Below, one piece after another: positions 25,378-34,387 of a stretch of 45,984 nucleotides of DNA. This DNA comes from an uncultured Acidimicrobiia bacterium (GTDB taxonomy: Bacteria > Actinomycetota > Acidimicrobiia > Acidimicrobiales > CAIXPF01), in assembly GCA_903921205.1 (NCBI GenBank), contig CAIXPF010000031.1:1-45984 (forward strand). The letters run 5' to 3'. Numbering within the stretch: position 1 is the first letter of the stretch; each line of letters starts with the position of its first letter. A model generated the notes under the pieces. The model saw only the letters and a program-made list of their open reading frames with translations, was not told the origin of the DNA and searched no databases. A program made the position numbers and the translations under genes.

Positions 25378-26697
25378 GTGACCACGACCTACGACCCCTT
25401 CCACCCCAAGTACTTCGTCGAGGCTGACCTGCGCGACGAGATGAACCGGGTGTACGACCTCTGCCACGGGTGCCGGCTGTGCTTCAAGTACTGCAGCGCC
25501 TTCCCCACGCTGTTCGACTTCATCGACCGCTTCGACGACCAGGACTCGGCACGGATGTCCGCCGCCGAGCAGGACCAGGTCGTCTCGGAGTGCAACAACT
25601 GCAAGCTGTGCTACATCAACTGCCCGTACATCCCCGGCCAGAGCGAGTGGGAGCTCGACTTCCCGCGTCTGATGCTGCGGGCCGAGCAGGTGCAGCACGC
25701 CAAGGGCGAGAAGTCCATCAAACAGAAGATCACCGACCAGGCCCTCGGTCGCGTCGACGTGACCGGGAAGATCGGCTCGCTGACCGCGCCGGTCGCCAAC
25801 AAACTGCTCGGAACGCCCGGGTCCGGGCCACGCAAGCTCATGGAGAAGGCGGTGGGCATCTCTTCCGAGCGGATCCTGCCCCCGCAGGCCAAGCAGCGCT
25901 TCTCGACCTGGTTCGACAAGCGCGACGCGCCGCAGCCGGCGCAGCCCAAGGCCACCGCCATCCTGTTCCCCACCTGCCAGGTCGAGTACTCCAACACCGG
26001 TATCGGCAAGGACCTGGTGAAGGTGTGCGACCGCAACGAGATCACCTGCTCGCTTCCCCCCGGGCAGCAGTGCTGCGGGGCCCCGTTCCTGCACCAGGGC
26101 AACGTCGAGCAGTTCCGCAAGCAGGGCGAGGCCAACGTGCGGGTGCTCACCAAGGCCATCCGCGAGGCCAAGGCCCGCGGCGAGGACCCCGCCATCGTCG
26201 TGCCCCAGCCGACCTGTGGGTACGTCCTCAAGTACGACTACCCCGACTACCTCGCCACCGAGGACGCCAAGGTCGTGGCCCAGCACACCGTCGACGCCGC
26301 CGAGTACCTGATGAAGGTCCACAAGGAGGGCGGTGGCCTCGACACCACCTTCACCGGCACGGTGCCCGAGAAGGTCACCTACCACGCCCCGTGCCACCTG
26401 CGGGCGCAGAACATGGGCCTCAAGAGCCGGGACCTGCTCAAGCTGACCGGGACCAAGCCCACGGTGATCGCCGAGTGCTCCGGCATCGACGGAACCTGGG
26501 GCCTGCGGGCGGAGAACCTCGATGCTGCCCGGGCCATGGGCAAGAAGCTGTTCGCCGGCATCGAGAAGGCCGGCAACGACACCGTGGTCGGCGACTGCAG
26601 CCTGGCCAACGGCGGCATCGAATTGGAGACGGGCAGGGCGCCGCAGCATCCGGTGCAGTTCCTGGCCCGCGCCTACGGAATCCAGGAGGAGGCATGA
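25378..26697 (+). CDS. GlpC/HdrD-like (Fe-S)-binding heterodisulfide-reductase-type protein
   Basis: 439 residues. Two N-terminal [4Fe-4S] motifs: CHGCRLCFKYC (C29, C32, C35, C39) and CNNCKLCYINCP (C72, C75, C78, C82). Two cysteine-rich CCG domains follow: FPTCQVEY...QQCCGAPFLHQG (C200, C232, C233) and HAPCHLRAQNMG, with a late GDCSLANGG. This is the architecture of anaerobic glycerol-3-phosphate dehydrogenase subunit C and HdrD. No GlpA/GlpB or glycolate oxidase subunit is nearby. Set between rubrerythrin and DUF3501, it is more likely an electron carrier for peroxide reduction; that is inference from context. GTG 25378 has AGGAAG upstream. Confidence 0.88.
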   Translation: MTTTYDPFHPKYFVEADLRDEMNRVYDLCHGCRLCFKYCSAFPTLFDFIDRFDDQDSARMSAAEQDQVVSECNNCKLCYINCPYIPGQSEWELDFPRLMLRAEQVQHAKGEKSIKQKITDQALGRVDVTGKIGSLTAPVANKLLGTPGSGPRKLMEKAVGISSERILPPQAKQRFSTWFDKRDAPQPAQPKATAILFPTCQVEYSNTGIGKDLVKVCDRNEITCSLPPGQQCCGAPFLHQGNVEQFRKQGEANVRVLTKAIREAKARGEDPAIVVPQPTCGYVLKYDYPDYLATEDAKVVAQHTVDAAEYLMKVHKEGGGLDTTFTGTVPEKVTYHAPCHLRAQNMGLKSRDLLKLTGTKPTVIAECSGIDGTWGLRAENLDAARAMGKKLFAGIEKAGNDTVVGDCSLANGGIELETGRAPQHPVQFLARAYGIQEEA

Positions 26698-27302
26698 CCA
26701 CCGTGACCGACCATGAGTTGACCCTCGACGACATCGCCGACCTGCGCGCCTACGAACGCGAACGGCAGGAGTTCCGGGCGAGGGTCATCGCCCTGAAGAA
26801 GCCCCGCCGGGTCCACCTCGGCACCATCCAGACGTTGGTCTTCGAGAACCGCGACACCATCCGTTTCCAGATCCAGGAGATGGCCAGGGTCGAGAAGATC
26901 TTCACCGACGAGGGCATCCTCCACGAGCTGGCGACCTACAACCCGTTGATCAGCCGGCCCGGCAAGCTGTCGGCCACGCTGTTCATCGAGCTGACCAGCG
27001 ACGAGCAGCTGCGCGAATGGTTGCCGAAGCTGGCGGGCGTCGAGCGCTGCTTCGAGCTGCACGTCGGCGAGGGCGACGACCTCGAGATCATCCCGGCCCG
27101 GCTCGACGCCGCCCACGAGGGCCAGCTCACCCGGGACGAGATGACCGCCTCGGTCCATTACCTCTGGTGGCCGCTCGACGCCGCGCAGACCGACAAGCTG
27201 GCCGCCGGGCCGGCATCGGTGGTGTGCACCCACCCGTCCTACCTCGAGCAGGCCGAGCTCGGCGACACCACCCGGGCGAGTCTCGTGGCCGACCTGCGCT
27301 GA
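26694..27302 (+). CDS. DUF3501 family protein
   Basis: 202 residues, typical DUF3501: TLDDIADLRAYERERQEFRARVIALKK, VHLGTIQTLVFENRDTIRFQIQEMARVE, and FELHVGEGDDLEIIPA. Function is unknown. The ATG overlaps the stop of the GlpC-like gene (ATGA), so the two are translationally coupled. The grouping of rubrerythrin, GlpC-like protein and DUF3501 is also known in Proteobacteria, which supports a joint redox role. A terminator follows. Confidence 0.92.
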   Translation: MTTVTDHELTLDDIADLRAYERERQEFRARVIALKKPRRVHLGTIQTLVFENRDTIRFQIQEMARVEKIFTDEGILHELATYNPLISRPGKLSATLFIELTSDEQLREWLPKLAGVERCFELHVGEGDDLEIIPARLDAAHEGQLTRDEMTASVHYLWWPLDAAQTDKLAAGPASVVCTHPSYLEQAELGDTTRASLVADLR

Positions 27303-27345
27303 CCGTAGGCGACCGGACACGACGCCGAACGCGATCCGTGCCATG

Positions 27346-27380
27346 CGGCGGGGTGACGGCCTTCGGGCCGCACCCCGCCG
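27346..27380 (+). terminator. Terminator hairpin with TTCG loop
   Basis: A 10-bp stem (CGGCGGGGTG / CACCCCGCCG), a bulged A, a 5-bp CGGCC/GGCCG stem and a TTCG tetraloop, 44 nt after the DUF3501 stop. It closes the rubrerythrin-GlpC-DUF3501 transcript. Confidence 0.75.
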
Positions 27381-27388
27381 TCGCGCTC

Positions 27389-27416
27389 GGGCCGGGCCGG
27401 GCCGGGCCGGGCCGGG
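27389..27416. repeat. Pentanucleotide repeat (GGGCC), five copies
   Basis: Five exact GGGCC units plus GGG, between the terminator and the MarR gene. Confidence 0.85.
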
Positions 27417-27494
27417 CGGCAACGTACGGACGCCGGACCGACGGGCCGTCGACGGGCAGGTTTGGGCCCGGGCCGCGACGGGAACGTCAGCCTC

Positions 27495-28220
27495 GTGGAT
27501 ACTCTCGTCAAAGCCCCGATCGATGTCGACGAACTGGCCGCCGAGCTGTCCCAGGTCGTCACCAGACTGCGCCGGGCGTTGCAACGTTCGGCGCGCGCCC
27601 ACCTCGACGGCGAATCGCTGTCGCCCACCGAGATCGAGCTGCTGCTGCTCGTCGCCGAGCGTCCCGGCGTCGGCGTGGCCGATGCGGCCGCCGAACTCGG
27701 TGCGGCGCCGAACACGGTCAGTACCCTGATCCGCAAGCTGGTCGACCTCGGCCTGCTGCGCCGCGACTCCAACCGCGACGACCGGCGGGTGGCCCGCCTG
27801 CTGCTCACCGAGGACGCCGAGGCCCGGCTGGTCCGCTGGCGGGTGCAGCGGGCCGAGGTGCTCACCGAGTCGTTCGACCAGCTCGATGCCGACGAACTGT
27901 GCCGCCTGCACGATGCGGTGACCGCCATGGAGTCGCTCTCCTCGGCGCTCTACCGGCCCCGGCAGCGACGCGGCACCCCCCACGACGACGAGCACGCAGG
28001 TGGGCATCGTGATTCCGGTGGCGGGCCCGGCGATGGGCCCACCGTCGTGACGACGGCGGCAACGGCGTCGACGACGGCTCCCATGGCTCCGACGGTCCTC
28101 GGCGCGCTGCCGGCGCCGCACGGCGGCCACCCCCTCGAGCCGTGGCAACGCACCGCCACGGTGGTCGAGCCGTACCGGCCGTGGAGCCCACGCAACGCCC
28201 AGGATCCCGCCGGAAGCTGA
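27495..28220 (+). CDS. MarR-family transcriptional regulator with long C-terminal extension
   Basis: About 241 residues. The winged-helix DNA-binding domain covers roughly 15-150 (LSPTEIELLLLVAERPGVGVADAAAELGAAPNTVSTLIRKLVDLGLLRRDSNRDDRRVARLLLT), with the RDDRR wing typical of MarR. After about residue 155 comes an 85-residue Thr/Pro/Gly-rich tail with no recognisable fold. GTG 27495 is chosen because the preceding in-frame residues from ATG 27462 are short and Gly-rich; either start is possible. Regulated genes and ligand are not evident; it is separated from the DUF3501 gene by a terminator. Confidence 0.8.
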   Translation: MDTLVKAPIDVDELAAELSQVVTRLRRALQRSARAHLDGESLSPTEIELLLLVAERPGVGVADAAAELGAAPNTVSTLIRKLVDLGLLRRDSNRDDRRVARLLLTEDAEARLVRWRVQRAEVLTESFDQLDADELCRLHDAVTAMESLSSALYRPRQRRGTPHDDEHAGGHRDSGGGPGDGPTVVTTAATASTTAPMAPTVLGALPAPHGGHPLEPWQRTATVVEPYRPWSPRNAQDPAGS

Positions 28221-28247
28221 ACGACGGGTCAGCTCGGGCCGGGTCGG

Positions 28248-28715
28248 TCAGCCGGCGGGTTCCCCCGGCCTCGGGTCGCCCTCGCTGCGGGATCGTTGGC
28301 GGGCCTCGAACAAGGCCAGCAGGTCCTCGCGGCCGAACAGCACCGCCACGCTGACCGGCGGGGGGCTGCCCGCAGCGGGATCGGCCCCGAAACGCAGCAG
28401 CGTTTCGACGACGTCGGCGTATCCCTTGAACGTCGCCCCGCTGAGCGGTGTCTGGCCCCGATCGTTGATCTGATCGGCGAACGCACCGGCCCGTAGCAGC
28501 ACCTCCACCGCCTCGGCATGGCCGTGGTAGGCGGCGAGCATCACCAGCGAATCGCCGTTCTGGTTGGTCAGATCGGGCGGGGCCCCGCCCTCGGTGGCCT
28601 CGCGCAGCAGCCCGACGTCACCCTGCCGAGCGGCTTGGAACAACAGGTTCGCCAGCCGGGTCAACCGCTCCTGGTCGCTCTCCCCCGCCGGGGCCATGTC
28701 GCGCTCGTCGCTCAT
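28248..28715 (-). CDS. Ankyrin-repeat protein
   Basis: 155 residues with about three to four ankyrin repeats: LFQAARQGDVGLLREATEGGA, TNQNGDSLVMLAAYHGHAEAVEVLLRAGA, NDRGQTPLSGATFKGYADVVETLLRFGAD, and a degenerate last one. Such small bacterial ankyrin proteins mediate protein contacts; the partner is unknown. ATG 28715 has TAGGGT ending 6 nt upstream, so the transcript is probably leaderless. Confidence 0.9.
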   Translation of the reverse strand: MSDERDMAPAGESDQERLTRLANLLFQAARQGDVGLLREATEGGAPPDLTNQNGDSLVMLAAYHGHAEAVEVLLRAGAFADQINDRGQTPLSGATFKGYADVVETLLRFGADPAAGSPPPVSVAVLFGREDLLALFEARQRSRSEGDPRPGEPAG

Positions 28716-28811
28716 GGCCCGACCCTACCCACCGGGCAACGAGCCCGGCCCGTTCCGGGCGACTAGACAGACGTCGCACCAGCCGAACCGGCCGACATCG
28801 GGGGAACAGCC

Positions 28812-29270
28812 ATGGCAGTCATCGGGATCTCGCACGTCGCCGTGGGCGTACGTGACATGGAGCGGGCGCTGGTGTTCTACCGCGACCTCATCGGCCTCGA
28901 GGTCACCCTCGACACCGAGGAGGGCGGGTTCGGCTCCAGCCGTCAGGAGCGCAGACGGGCCGTCTACCTGCGCCTGCCCGGCTCGGCGGACCCCCACGAC
29001 TTCTTCATCGTTCTCGACCAGCAGCTGACCCGAGAGCCCTTCGGTGCACCACCGCGGCTGTTCGAGCTGGGCACCCACCACTTCAGCTTCTGGTGCGACG
29101 ACCTCGAGGAACGCTTCGAGCGCATCGTGGCCGCCGGGTTCAAGGTGCTCGTCCCGCCCAGCGCGGCCGACGCCCTCGCCTACGGCGAGCCGGCCGGATC
29201 GGGGCGGGTGGCCACCACGCTGGTCAAGGACGACGATGGCAACGTGGTGCAGCTCGACATGCGGATCTGA
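28812..29270 (+). CDS. VOC-family (glyoxalase/bleomycin-resistance-like) protein
   Basis: 152 residues, one vicinal-oxygen-chelate domain. ISHVAVGVRDMERALVFYRDLIGLEV opens the first half; GTHHFSFWCDDLEERFERIVAAGFKV opens the second; VKDDDGNVVQLDMRI closes it, with Gln-Leu-Asp where many relatives have a metal-binding Glu. Metal binding may therefore differ. GGGGGAA lies before ATG 28812. Substrate unknown; unrelated in sequence detail to the VOC protein at 23645. Confidence 0.87.
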   Translation: MAVIGISHVAVGVRDMERALVFYRDLIGLEVTLDTEEGGFGSSRQERRRAVYLRLPGSADPHDFFIVLDQQLTREPFGAPPRLFELGTHHFSFWCDDLEERFERIVAAGFKVLVPPSAADALAYGEPAGSGRVATTLVKDDDGNVVQLDMRI

Positions 29271-29299
29271 CTTCGTCGGGATGCTGCCGGGCGGGCCGG

Positions 29300-30184
29300 T
29301 CAGCTTGCGCCGGACTCGATCCCGAAGTGCCGGCCGGCCCGGAACGCCTCGGCCACGCTGTCCATCCGGGCGAAGGCCACGCCGAGGCCGGCGATCTCGT
29401 CGAGCCATTCCTCGAGGGCCAGCAGGCGGCCGCCACGACCGATCACCTGCGGATGGAACACGACGTTGCACACCCCGTGACTGACGTCGCGCACCATCCA
29501 GCGCACGTCGTCGGCGAAGTTCGCGAACATCGTCTGGGGGCGCTGCAAGCCCGGCATCAGCATCTTGCGGAAGGTCACGAACTCGAGGTGCACGTAGTCG
29601 TCGAGGGTCCAGCTGAAGGGCAGCTCGACGACATCGACGGGGTCGCCCCACTCGACGGGGCCGTCCTCGGGGAACCGGTCCCCCGAACGAACCCAGTACG
29701 GCGACACGTCGTGGCCCATGAGCGACGAGTCGTAGCGCACACCGAACTCCACGAGCGCAGCGATGGTCTGTGCGGTCAGGTCACCCGAAGGGGCCCGGTA
29801 GCCGACCGGGGCGGTGCCCGTCAGCGCTTCGAGCAGTTCACAGCTGCGCTGCATGACCCAGCGTTCGCGGTCCGGGGACAGGCCGGGGTTGAACTCGTGG
29901 GCGTAGCCGTGCAGGCCGACCTCGTGACCGGCGTCGACCACCGCCCGGCAGATGTCGGGGTAGGTCTCGAGCGTGTGACCGGGGATGAAGAACGTGGCGG
30001 TGATGTCTCGCTTGGCCAGCAACCGCAGGATGCGGGGCACGGCGACCGCCCCGAACTCGCCGCGCGACATCGGGGTCGGGCTGGTCTGGCGGCGCTGCAT
30101 CCACAGCGACGGGCCGTCGAAGTCGAACGACAGGCACACATAGCCCGCCGGGTTGGCGTCGAGGCCGGGCACGGACACGCTCAT
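29300..30184 (-). CDS. Polysaccharide-deacetylase-fold hydrolase (HpPgdA/PuuE-like)
   Basis: 294 residues, CE4 fold. The metal/catalytic motif 1 is SFDFDG (D21, D23), and motif 2 is GLHGYAHE (H92, H96). RAPSGDLT (motif 3) and the late FHPQVIGRGGR segment complete the site. The long insertion GPSLWMQRRQTSPTPMSRGEFGAV is typical of the clade that holds H. pylori PgdA, PuuE allantoinase and cyclic imidases; no signal peptide is seen, so a cytoplasmic amide hydrolase is as likely as a cell-wall enzyme. ATG 30184 has TAGGAG 5 nt upstream. It follows the PDR-type reductase by 8 nt, so both are in one operon. Confidence 0.85.
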   Translation of the reverse strand: MSVSVPGLDANPAGYVCLSFDFDGPSLWMQRRQTSPTPMSRGEFGAVAVPRILRLLAKRDITATFFIPGHTLETYPDICRAVVDAGHEVGLHGYAHEFNPGLSPDRERWVMQRSCELLEALTGTAPVGYRAPSGDLTAQTIAALVEFGVRYDSSLMGHDVSPYWVRSGDRFPEDGPVEWGDPVDVVELPFSWTLDDYVHLEFVTFRKMLMPGLQRPQTMFANFADDVRWMVRDVSHGVCNVVFHPQVIGRGGRLLALEEWLDEIAGLGVAFARMDSVAEAFRAGRHFGIESGAS

Positions 30185-30192
30185 GGTCACTC

Positions 30193-31149
30193 CTACAGAT
30201 CGAGAACGAGCTCGGGGGTCAGACTGCCGGAGCAGCAGATCATCATGGCGGTGCCATCCTCCTGCTCCTCCGGCGACAGCACCGCATCACGATGGTCGGG
30301 CGTACCTTCAAGTACGGCCACTTCGCAGACACCGCAGGCACCCCGTTCGCAGATGGTCTGCGTCGACAGGCCGGCCTTGCGCAACGCACCGAGGATCGTC
30401 GTTCCCGGCGGCACCCACAGGCGGGTGCCGGAACGGGCGAGTACCACGGTGTAGCCGCCACCGGTCGCAGCGTCGGCCACCGGGTCGAAACGCTCGACCG
30501 CGATCGTGGCACGATCGCGCCCGGCCGCAACCGCTGCCTGTTCCAACGCCGCCAGCATCGGGTTGGGGCCGCAGGCGTACAGCCGGGCGTCGGGCGGCGA
30601 TTCGGCGACGATTCGCCGCAGGTCGAGCAGCGACCCGGCCTCGGCATCCACGTGCAGCCGCACGCGGTCGCCGTGGCGGGCCAACTCGTCGAGCAGCGCA
30701 GCCTGGTCGCGTCGGGCCACGGCGTAGTGCAGCCGCCAGGACCTCTCGCCCCTGCCTTCGAGGGCTGCGGCCATCGAGACCAGCGGAGTGATCCCGATCC
30801 CCCCACCGACGAGCACCGCCGGCCCCTCCTGCAGCGGGAAGGTGTTGCGCGGCGCGGACACCGTGAGCAGCGCACCGACCTGACCCCGGGTGAACAGCCA
30901 CCGGGTGCCGCCGGTCGAATCGGCCGCACGCTTGATCGCCACCCGATAGGTGTCGGCCCGGCCCGACGGCAGCAGCGAGTACGGCCGAGCGAGCCCGTTG
31001 CCCAACTCGAGCTCGATGTGGGCACCGGCCTCCCACGACGGCAACGGCGCACCGTCGGTGGCGCGCAGCTCGAACAGGCGGACGTCGTCACCCGCCCACG
31101 TCAGGCGGTGCAGTCGGACGGGACGGTGGGCATCGGCAGCGGCGGTCAC
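30193..31149 (-). CDS. PDR/VanB-family oxidoreductase (FMN, NAD, 2Fe-2S)
   Basis: 318 residues in the phthalate-dioxygenase-reductase order. Flavin domain to about 105 with ARPYSLL (R55, Y57, S58). NAD domain 108-225 with LVGGGIGITPLVSM and YACGPNPML. C-terminal plant-type ferredoxin with CERGACGVC (C267, C272, C275) and ICCSG (C305). It passes electrons from NAD(P)H to a terminal oxygenase or demethylase. No Rieske oxygenase is adjacent; the downstream partner gene is a deacetylase-fold hydrolase. The GTG start at 31149 has TACGAT about 10 nt upstream. The 224-bp gap to the divergent NIPSNAP gene shows nothing else clear. Confidence 0.9.
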   Translation of the reverse strand: MTAAADAHRPVRLHRLTWAGDDVRLFELRATDGAPLPSWEAGAHIELELGNGLARPYSLLPSGRADTYRVAIKRAADSTGGTRWLFTRGQVGALLTVSAPRNTFPLQEGPAVLVGGGIGITPLVSMAAALEGRGERSWRLHYAVARRDQAALLDELARHGDRVRLHVDAEAGSLLDLRRIVAESPPDARLYACGPNPMLAALEQAAVAAGRDRATIAVERFDPVADAATGGGYTVVLARSGTRLWVPPGTTILGALRKAGLSTQTICERGACGVCEVAVLEGTPDHRDAVLSPEEQEDGTAMMICCSGSLTPELVLDL

Positions 31150-31373
31150 GGTGCCGTGGATCGTACCGGCGCCACCGAGCCGCACGCTCGGTGGAGATCG
31201 CACCAGGCCGGCGGAGCACCGGGGGCGAGAGAGAGGGCACACGCCGGACGACCGGCGGGGACCGCACCGGGCGCGCCGCACGACCCGACCGGTCGCCGGG
31301 ATGGCAAGATCACGCCGAACAGATCCGGCATGGCCGACCGGCCGGCCGGCAGCCACGTCGAGGAGAACCTCCC

Positions 31374-31673
31374 ATGACCACCACCCAGCTGCGTCGCTAC
31401 GAGTTGCACGACGGCATGATGGACGACTTCCTCGCCTGGTTCCCGAACATCGTCCCGGTACGGGCCAAGTACGGGTTCACGGTCGAGGTCGGCTTCGCGG
31501 ACCGTGAGACCAACCAGTTCGTGTGGGCCGTCAGCTTCGACGGGGACGAGGCCGCCTTCCGCGCCGCCGAGGCGGTGTACACCGAGTCGCCGGAACGGGC
31601 GGCCGTGTTCGCCGGCCAGCCGAGCCGGGTCGCCAAGATGCACCTCGCCCTTGTGGAGCCCGTCAGCGTCTGA
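31374..31673 (+). CDS. NIPSNAP-family small protein
   Basis: 99 residues, a single ferredoxin-like alpha/beta (dimeric barrel) domain: LRRYELHDGMMDDFLAWFPNIVPVRAKYGF then FVWAVSFDGDEAAFRAAEAVYTESPER. Small NIPSNAP/EthD-like proteins often accompany catabolic operons; function is not defined. GAGGAGAA lies about 7 nt before ATG 31374. Divergent from the PDR-type reductase. Confidence 0.8.
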   Translation: MTTTQLRRYELHDGMMDDFLAWFPNIVPVRAKYGFTVEVGFADRETNQFVWAVSFDGDEAAFRAAEAVYTESPERAAVFAGQPSRVAKMHLALVEPVSV

Positions 31674-31738
31674 GCACCGGCCGGTGCCGGTGGGCCGGGT
31701 GACCGGACCGGCCCGCCGGCACCGCTAGCGTCGGGGAG

Positions 31739-32722
31739 ATGTTCCGGCGCCCAGACGACCTCCGCCGCCGCCTGCGCGAGGCCGGCGAGCAGGTCCGCCG
31801 AACGGCCGAGAGCACGATCGAGAACCTCGAGCAGCGACGCGGCGGGATGCCCGCCACCCGCTCCGCCCCACCCCGTCCGCTGGCAGAGATCCAGGCCGAT
31901 CTCGATGCCCTCGTCGGCCTCGACTCGGTCAAGGAGCAGGTCCGGACGCTGATCGCCTTCCTGCAGGTCCAGGGACGGCGGCGCGAGCACGGCCTGGCCG
32001 GCGTACCCACCAGCCAGCACCTGGTCTTCCTCGGCAACCCCGGGACCGGCAAGACCACCGTGGCCCGGCTCCTTGCCGAGATGTACGGATCGGTCGGACT
32101 GCTGGCCAAAGGCCACCTGGTCGAGGTCGACCGGGCCGGGCTGGTCGGCCAGTACGTCGGGCACACCGCGGCAAAGACCAACAAGGCCATCCGCCGGGCG
32201 TTGGACGGCGTGCTGTTCATCGACGAGGCCTACGCCCTGTCACCGCCGGGGCTGCACAACAGCAACGACTTCGGCTCCGAGGCGGTCGAGACCCTCCTCA
32301 AGCGCATGGAGGACCACCGCGACCGACTGGTGGTCATCGCCGCCGGTTACCCCAAGTTGATGAACGCGTTCCTCAACTCCAACCCGGGGCTTCGTTCGCG
32401 CTTCGCCCGGGAGATCGCCTTTCCCGACTACGCCACGGCCGAACTGGTGGCCATCACCGAGAAGATCGCCACCGACGCCGATTACCGCCTCGGCCCCGAC
32501 GCCCACGAGGCGCTCAGCCGGATCTTCGAGCGGGCCGTGCGCAACGAACGTTTCGGCAACGCGCGCTTCTCGCGCACCCTGTTCGAGCAGGCGATCAACC
32601 GTCAGGCGCTGCGCCTCGCCGGCGACCGGGGCGTGCACGACCTCGACGCCCGCAGCGTCGCCGTGCTCGACGCGGTCGACTTCGTCGAGGCCGCCGCGGT
32701 GCTGCTGCCCGGCGGCCGCTGA
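31739..32722 (+). CDS. CbbX/SpoVK-type AAA+ ATPase
   Basis: 327 residues. A helical N-terminus with the charged [19 protein letters not shown] segment precedes one AAA+ module: [21 protein letters not shown], Walker A GNPGTGKT (99-106), Walker B VLFIDEA (158-164) and the [18 protein letters not shown] arginine-finger region. The group includes rubisco activase CbbX, EccA of type VII secretion and SpoVK. No rubisco or ESX gene is near, so the remodelled client is unknown. TAGCGT ends 7 nt before ATG 31739, indicating a leaderless transcript. Confidence 0.88.
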   Translation: MFRRPDDLRRRLREAGEQVRRTAESTIENLEQRRGGMPATRSAPPRPLAEIQADLDALVGLDSVKEQVRTLIAFLQVQGRRREHGLAGVPTSQHLVFLGNPGTGKTTVARLLAEMYGSVGLLAKGHLVEVDRAGLVGQYVGHTAAKTNKAIRRALDGVLFIDEAYALSPPGLHNSNDFGSEAVETLLKRMEDHRDRLVVIAAGYPKLMNAFLNSNPGLRSRFAREIAFPDYATAELVAITEKIATDADYRLGPDAHEALSRIFERAVRNERFGNARFSRTLFEQAINRQALRLAGDRGVHDLDARSVAVLDAVDFVEAAAVLLPGGR

Positions 32723-32796
32723 CCACCACCGAGCCAGGGCCGACCGCCGGTTCCGACCGCTGGCGGACCCACCGGACCCGGCTGGACCCGGCTGCG

Positions 32797-34371
32797 TCAG
32801 CAGGTCGGCCAGGTCCGCAGCGGCCGTTCCTCCAGCGGCGGAACCCGCCGGTTGGCGAGCAGGCCGAGGCCGCGTGCCAGCACCGCCCGGGTTGACGCAG
32901 GGTCGATCACCTCGTCGATGTTCATGACCCCGGCCGCACCGTAGGGGGCGGTGACCGCAGCCATCTCGGCCGCGGTGCGGGCCTTCTCCTCGGCCGACAT
33001 CCGGTCGCCGTAGAGCACGTTGACGCCGACCCCGGGGTCCATGAAGCCGATCTCCGCGGTGGGCCAGGCGTACAGCCCCTGGGTGTAGCCGGGCAGGCCG
33101 TTGAGGGCCTGCCACGCCAGGCCGAACGCCTTGCGCACGATGACCGTCATGCTCGGGGCGCTGCACAGCATCAACGCCTCGTAGAAGCGGATGGCCCGGT
33201 ACAGCAGACGGTTGTGCTCCACCTGGCGGCCCACCAGGAACCCGGGGACGTCCTGCAGGCAGATCAGCGGGATGTTGAAGCTGTCGCACAGCACGAGCAG
33301 CCGCAGGCCCTTCTCGCAGGTGGCCGGGTCGAGCGTGCCGGCATTGAACATCGGGTTGGATGCCATCACCGCGACCGGCCAACCGTCGATGCGGGCGAAG
33401 CCGGTCCACAGGCCGCGGCCCATGTCCGGGCGCAGCTCGAACAGCGAATCGGGATCCGCGATGCGCGCCAGCACCTTGCGCATGTCATAGGCCCGTGACC
33501 GTTTGGCCGGCACCAACCCGGCCAGGTCGGGATCGTCCTCGATCGGCCCGACCCCCTCGGCCGGCACACGCGGCGCCGGGGTCCAGGCATTGGGCGGCAG
33601 GTAGGACAGGAACCGGCGGATCGCCGTATAGGCCTCGTCGAAGCTGTCCACCGCCAGGTCGATCTGACCGGTCTGGCGGGCATGGACGTCGACCCCACCG
33701 AGCTCCTCGAAGCCGATCTGCTCGCCGGTCGCCACCTCGACCACCCGGGGCGAGGTCACCGCCAGGCACGAACCGCGTACCTGTACCACGAAGTCGCTCA
33801 TGGCCGAGGTGAAGCTCGACGCACCGAAGCTCTGGCCCACGATCGCGGTGGCCACCGGAACCAGATGGTTGCGCTGGGCCAGCTCCATCATCGAGGACAG
33901 CTCGGAGAACCCTTCGGCCGACATGATGTCGGGTACGCGGGCTCCGCCGGTCTGGCCGAAGTAGACGAAGGGATGCCCGCGGTCGATGGCCAGGCGCAGC
34001 AGCCGGTCGATGCGGCGACTGCCCACCACCGCGGTCGAGCCCCGCTTGACGGTGATGTCGTCGCCGCCGACCGCCACCGGACGGCCGTCGACGGTGCCGA
34101 TCCCGCCGATCTTGCCGTCGCCCGGCGTCGAGCCGCGGTCCTCGAGCCGCATCGAGTGGGCGAAGGTGCCGAGCTCCTCGAAGGAGCCGGGATCGAGGAA
34201 CCCGTCGAGGTGCTCACGGATGGTGCGCTCGCCACGCTCGTGGATACGGGCGATGGCGTCGAGGCCACCCATCTCGGTGCGGATCCGCCGGGCGAGCTCG
34301 TCCCGCTCGGCGATGAGGTCCGACAGCGGTGGCACGGCTACCGACGGTTCAGGGGCTGACGGTTCGGGCAC
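32797..34371 (-). CDS. Acyl-CoA carboxylase carboxyltransferase (beta) subunit, copy 2 of a tandem pair
   Basis: 524 residues with both carboxyltransferase halves. N-half: TGGARVPDIMSAEG, SFGASSFTSAMSDFVVQVRGSCLAVTSPRVV, TGEQIGFEELGG. C-half: LWTGFARIDGWPVAVMASNP, LCDSFNIPLICLQDVPGFLVG and AEIGFMDPGVGVNV. It transfers carboxyl from biotin to an acyl-CoA (acetyl-, propionyl- or a longer substrate). GTG 34371 has GGAG 8 nt upstream; 34380 is an alternative. Starts 16 nt after its paralog. No biotin carboxylase or biotin carrier gene is in the window. The C-terminus RPLRTWPTC closely matches that of the paralog. Confidence 0.9.
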   Translation of the reverse strand: MPEPSAPEPSVAVPPLSDLIAERDELARRIRTEMGGLDAIARIHERGERTIREHLDGFLDPGSFEELGTFAHSMRLEDRGSTPGDGKIGGIGTVDGRPVAVGGDDITVKRGSTAVVGSRRIDRLLRLAIDRGHPFVYFGQTGGARVPDIMSAEGFSELSSMMELAQRNHLVPVATAIVGQSFGASSFTSAMSDFVVQVRGSCLAVTSPRVVEVATGEQIGFEELGGVDVHARQTGQIDLAVDSFDEAYTAIRRFLSYLPPNAWTPAPRVPAEGVGPIEDDPDLAGLVPAKRSRAYDMRKVLARIADPDSLFELRPDMGRGLWTGFARIDGWPVAVMASNPMFNAGTLDPATCEKGLRLLVLCDSFNIPLICLQDVPGFLVGRQVEHNRLLYRAIRFYEALMLCSAPSMTVIVRKAFGLAWQALNGLPGYTQGLYAWPTAEIGFMDPGVGVNVLYGDRMSAEEKARTAAEMAAVTAPYGAAGVMNIDEVIDPASTRAVLARGLGLLANRRVPPLEERPLRTWPTC

Positions 34372-34387
34372 AGCGGTCACTCCTCGC

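Noticed and set aside
25470-26693. Long second-frame open reading through the GlpC-like gene, joined to DUF3501
   Set aside because: Only the part from ATG 26694 is DUF3501; the upstream part is Arg/Gly-rich frame shadow.
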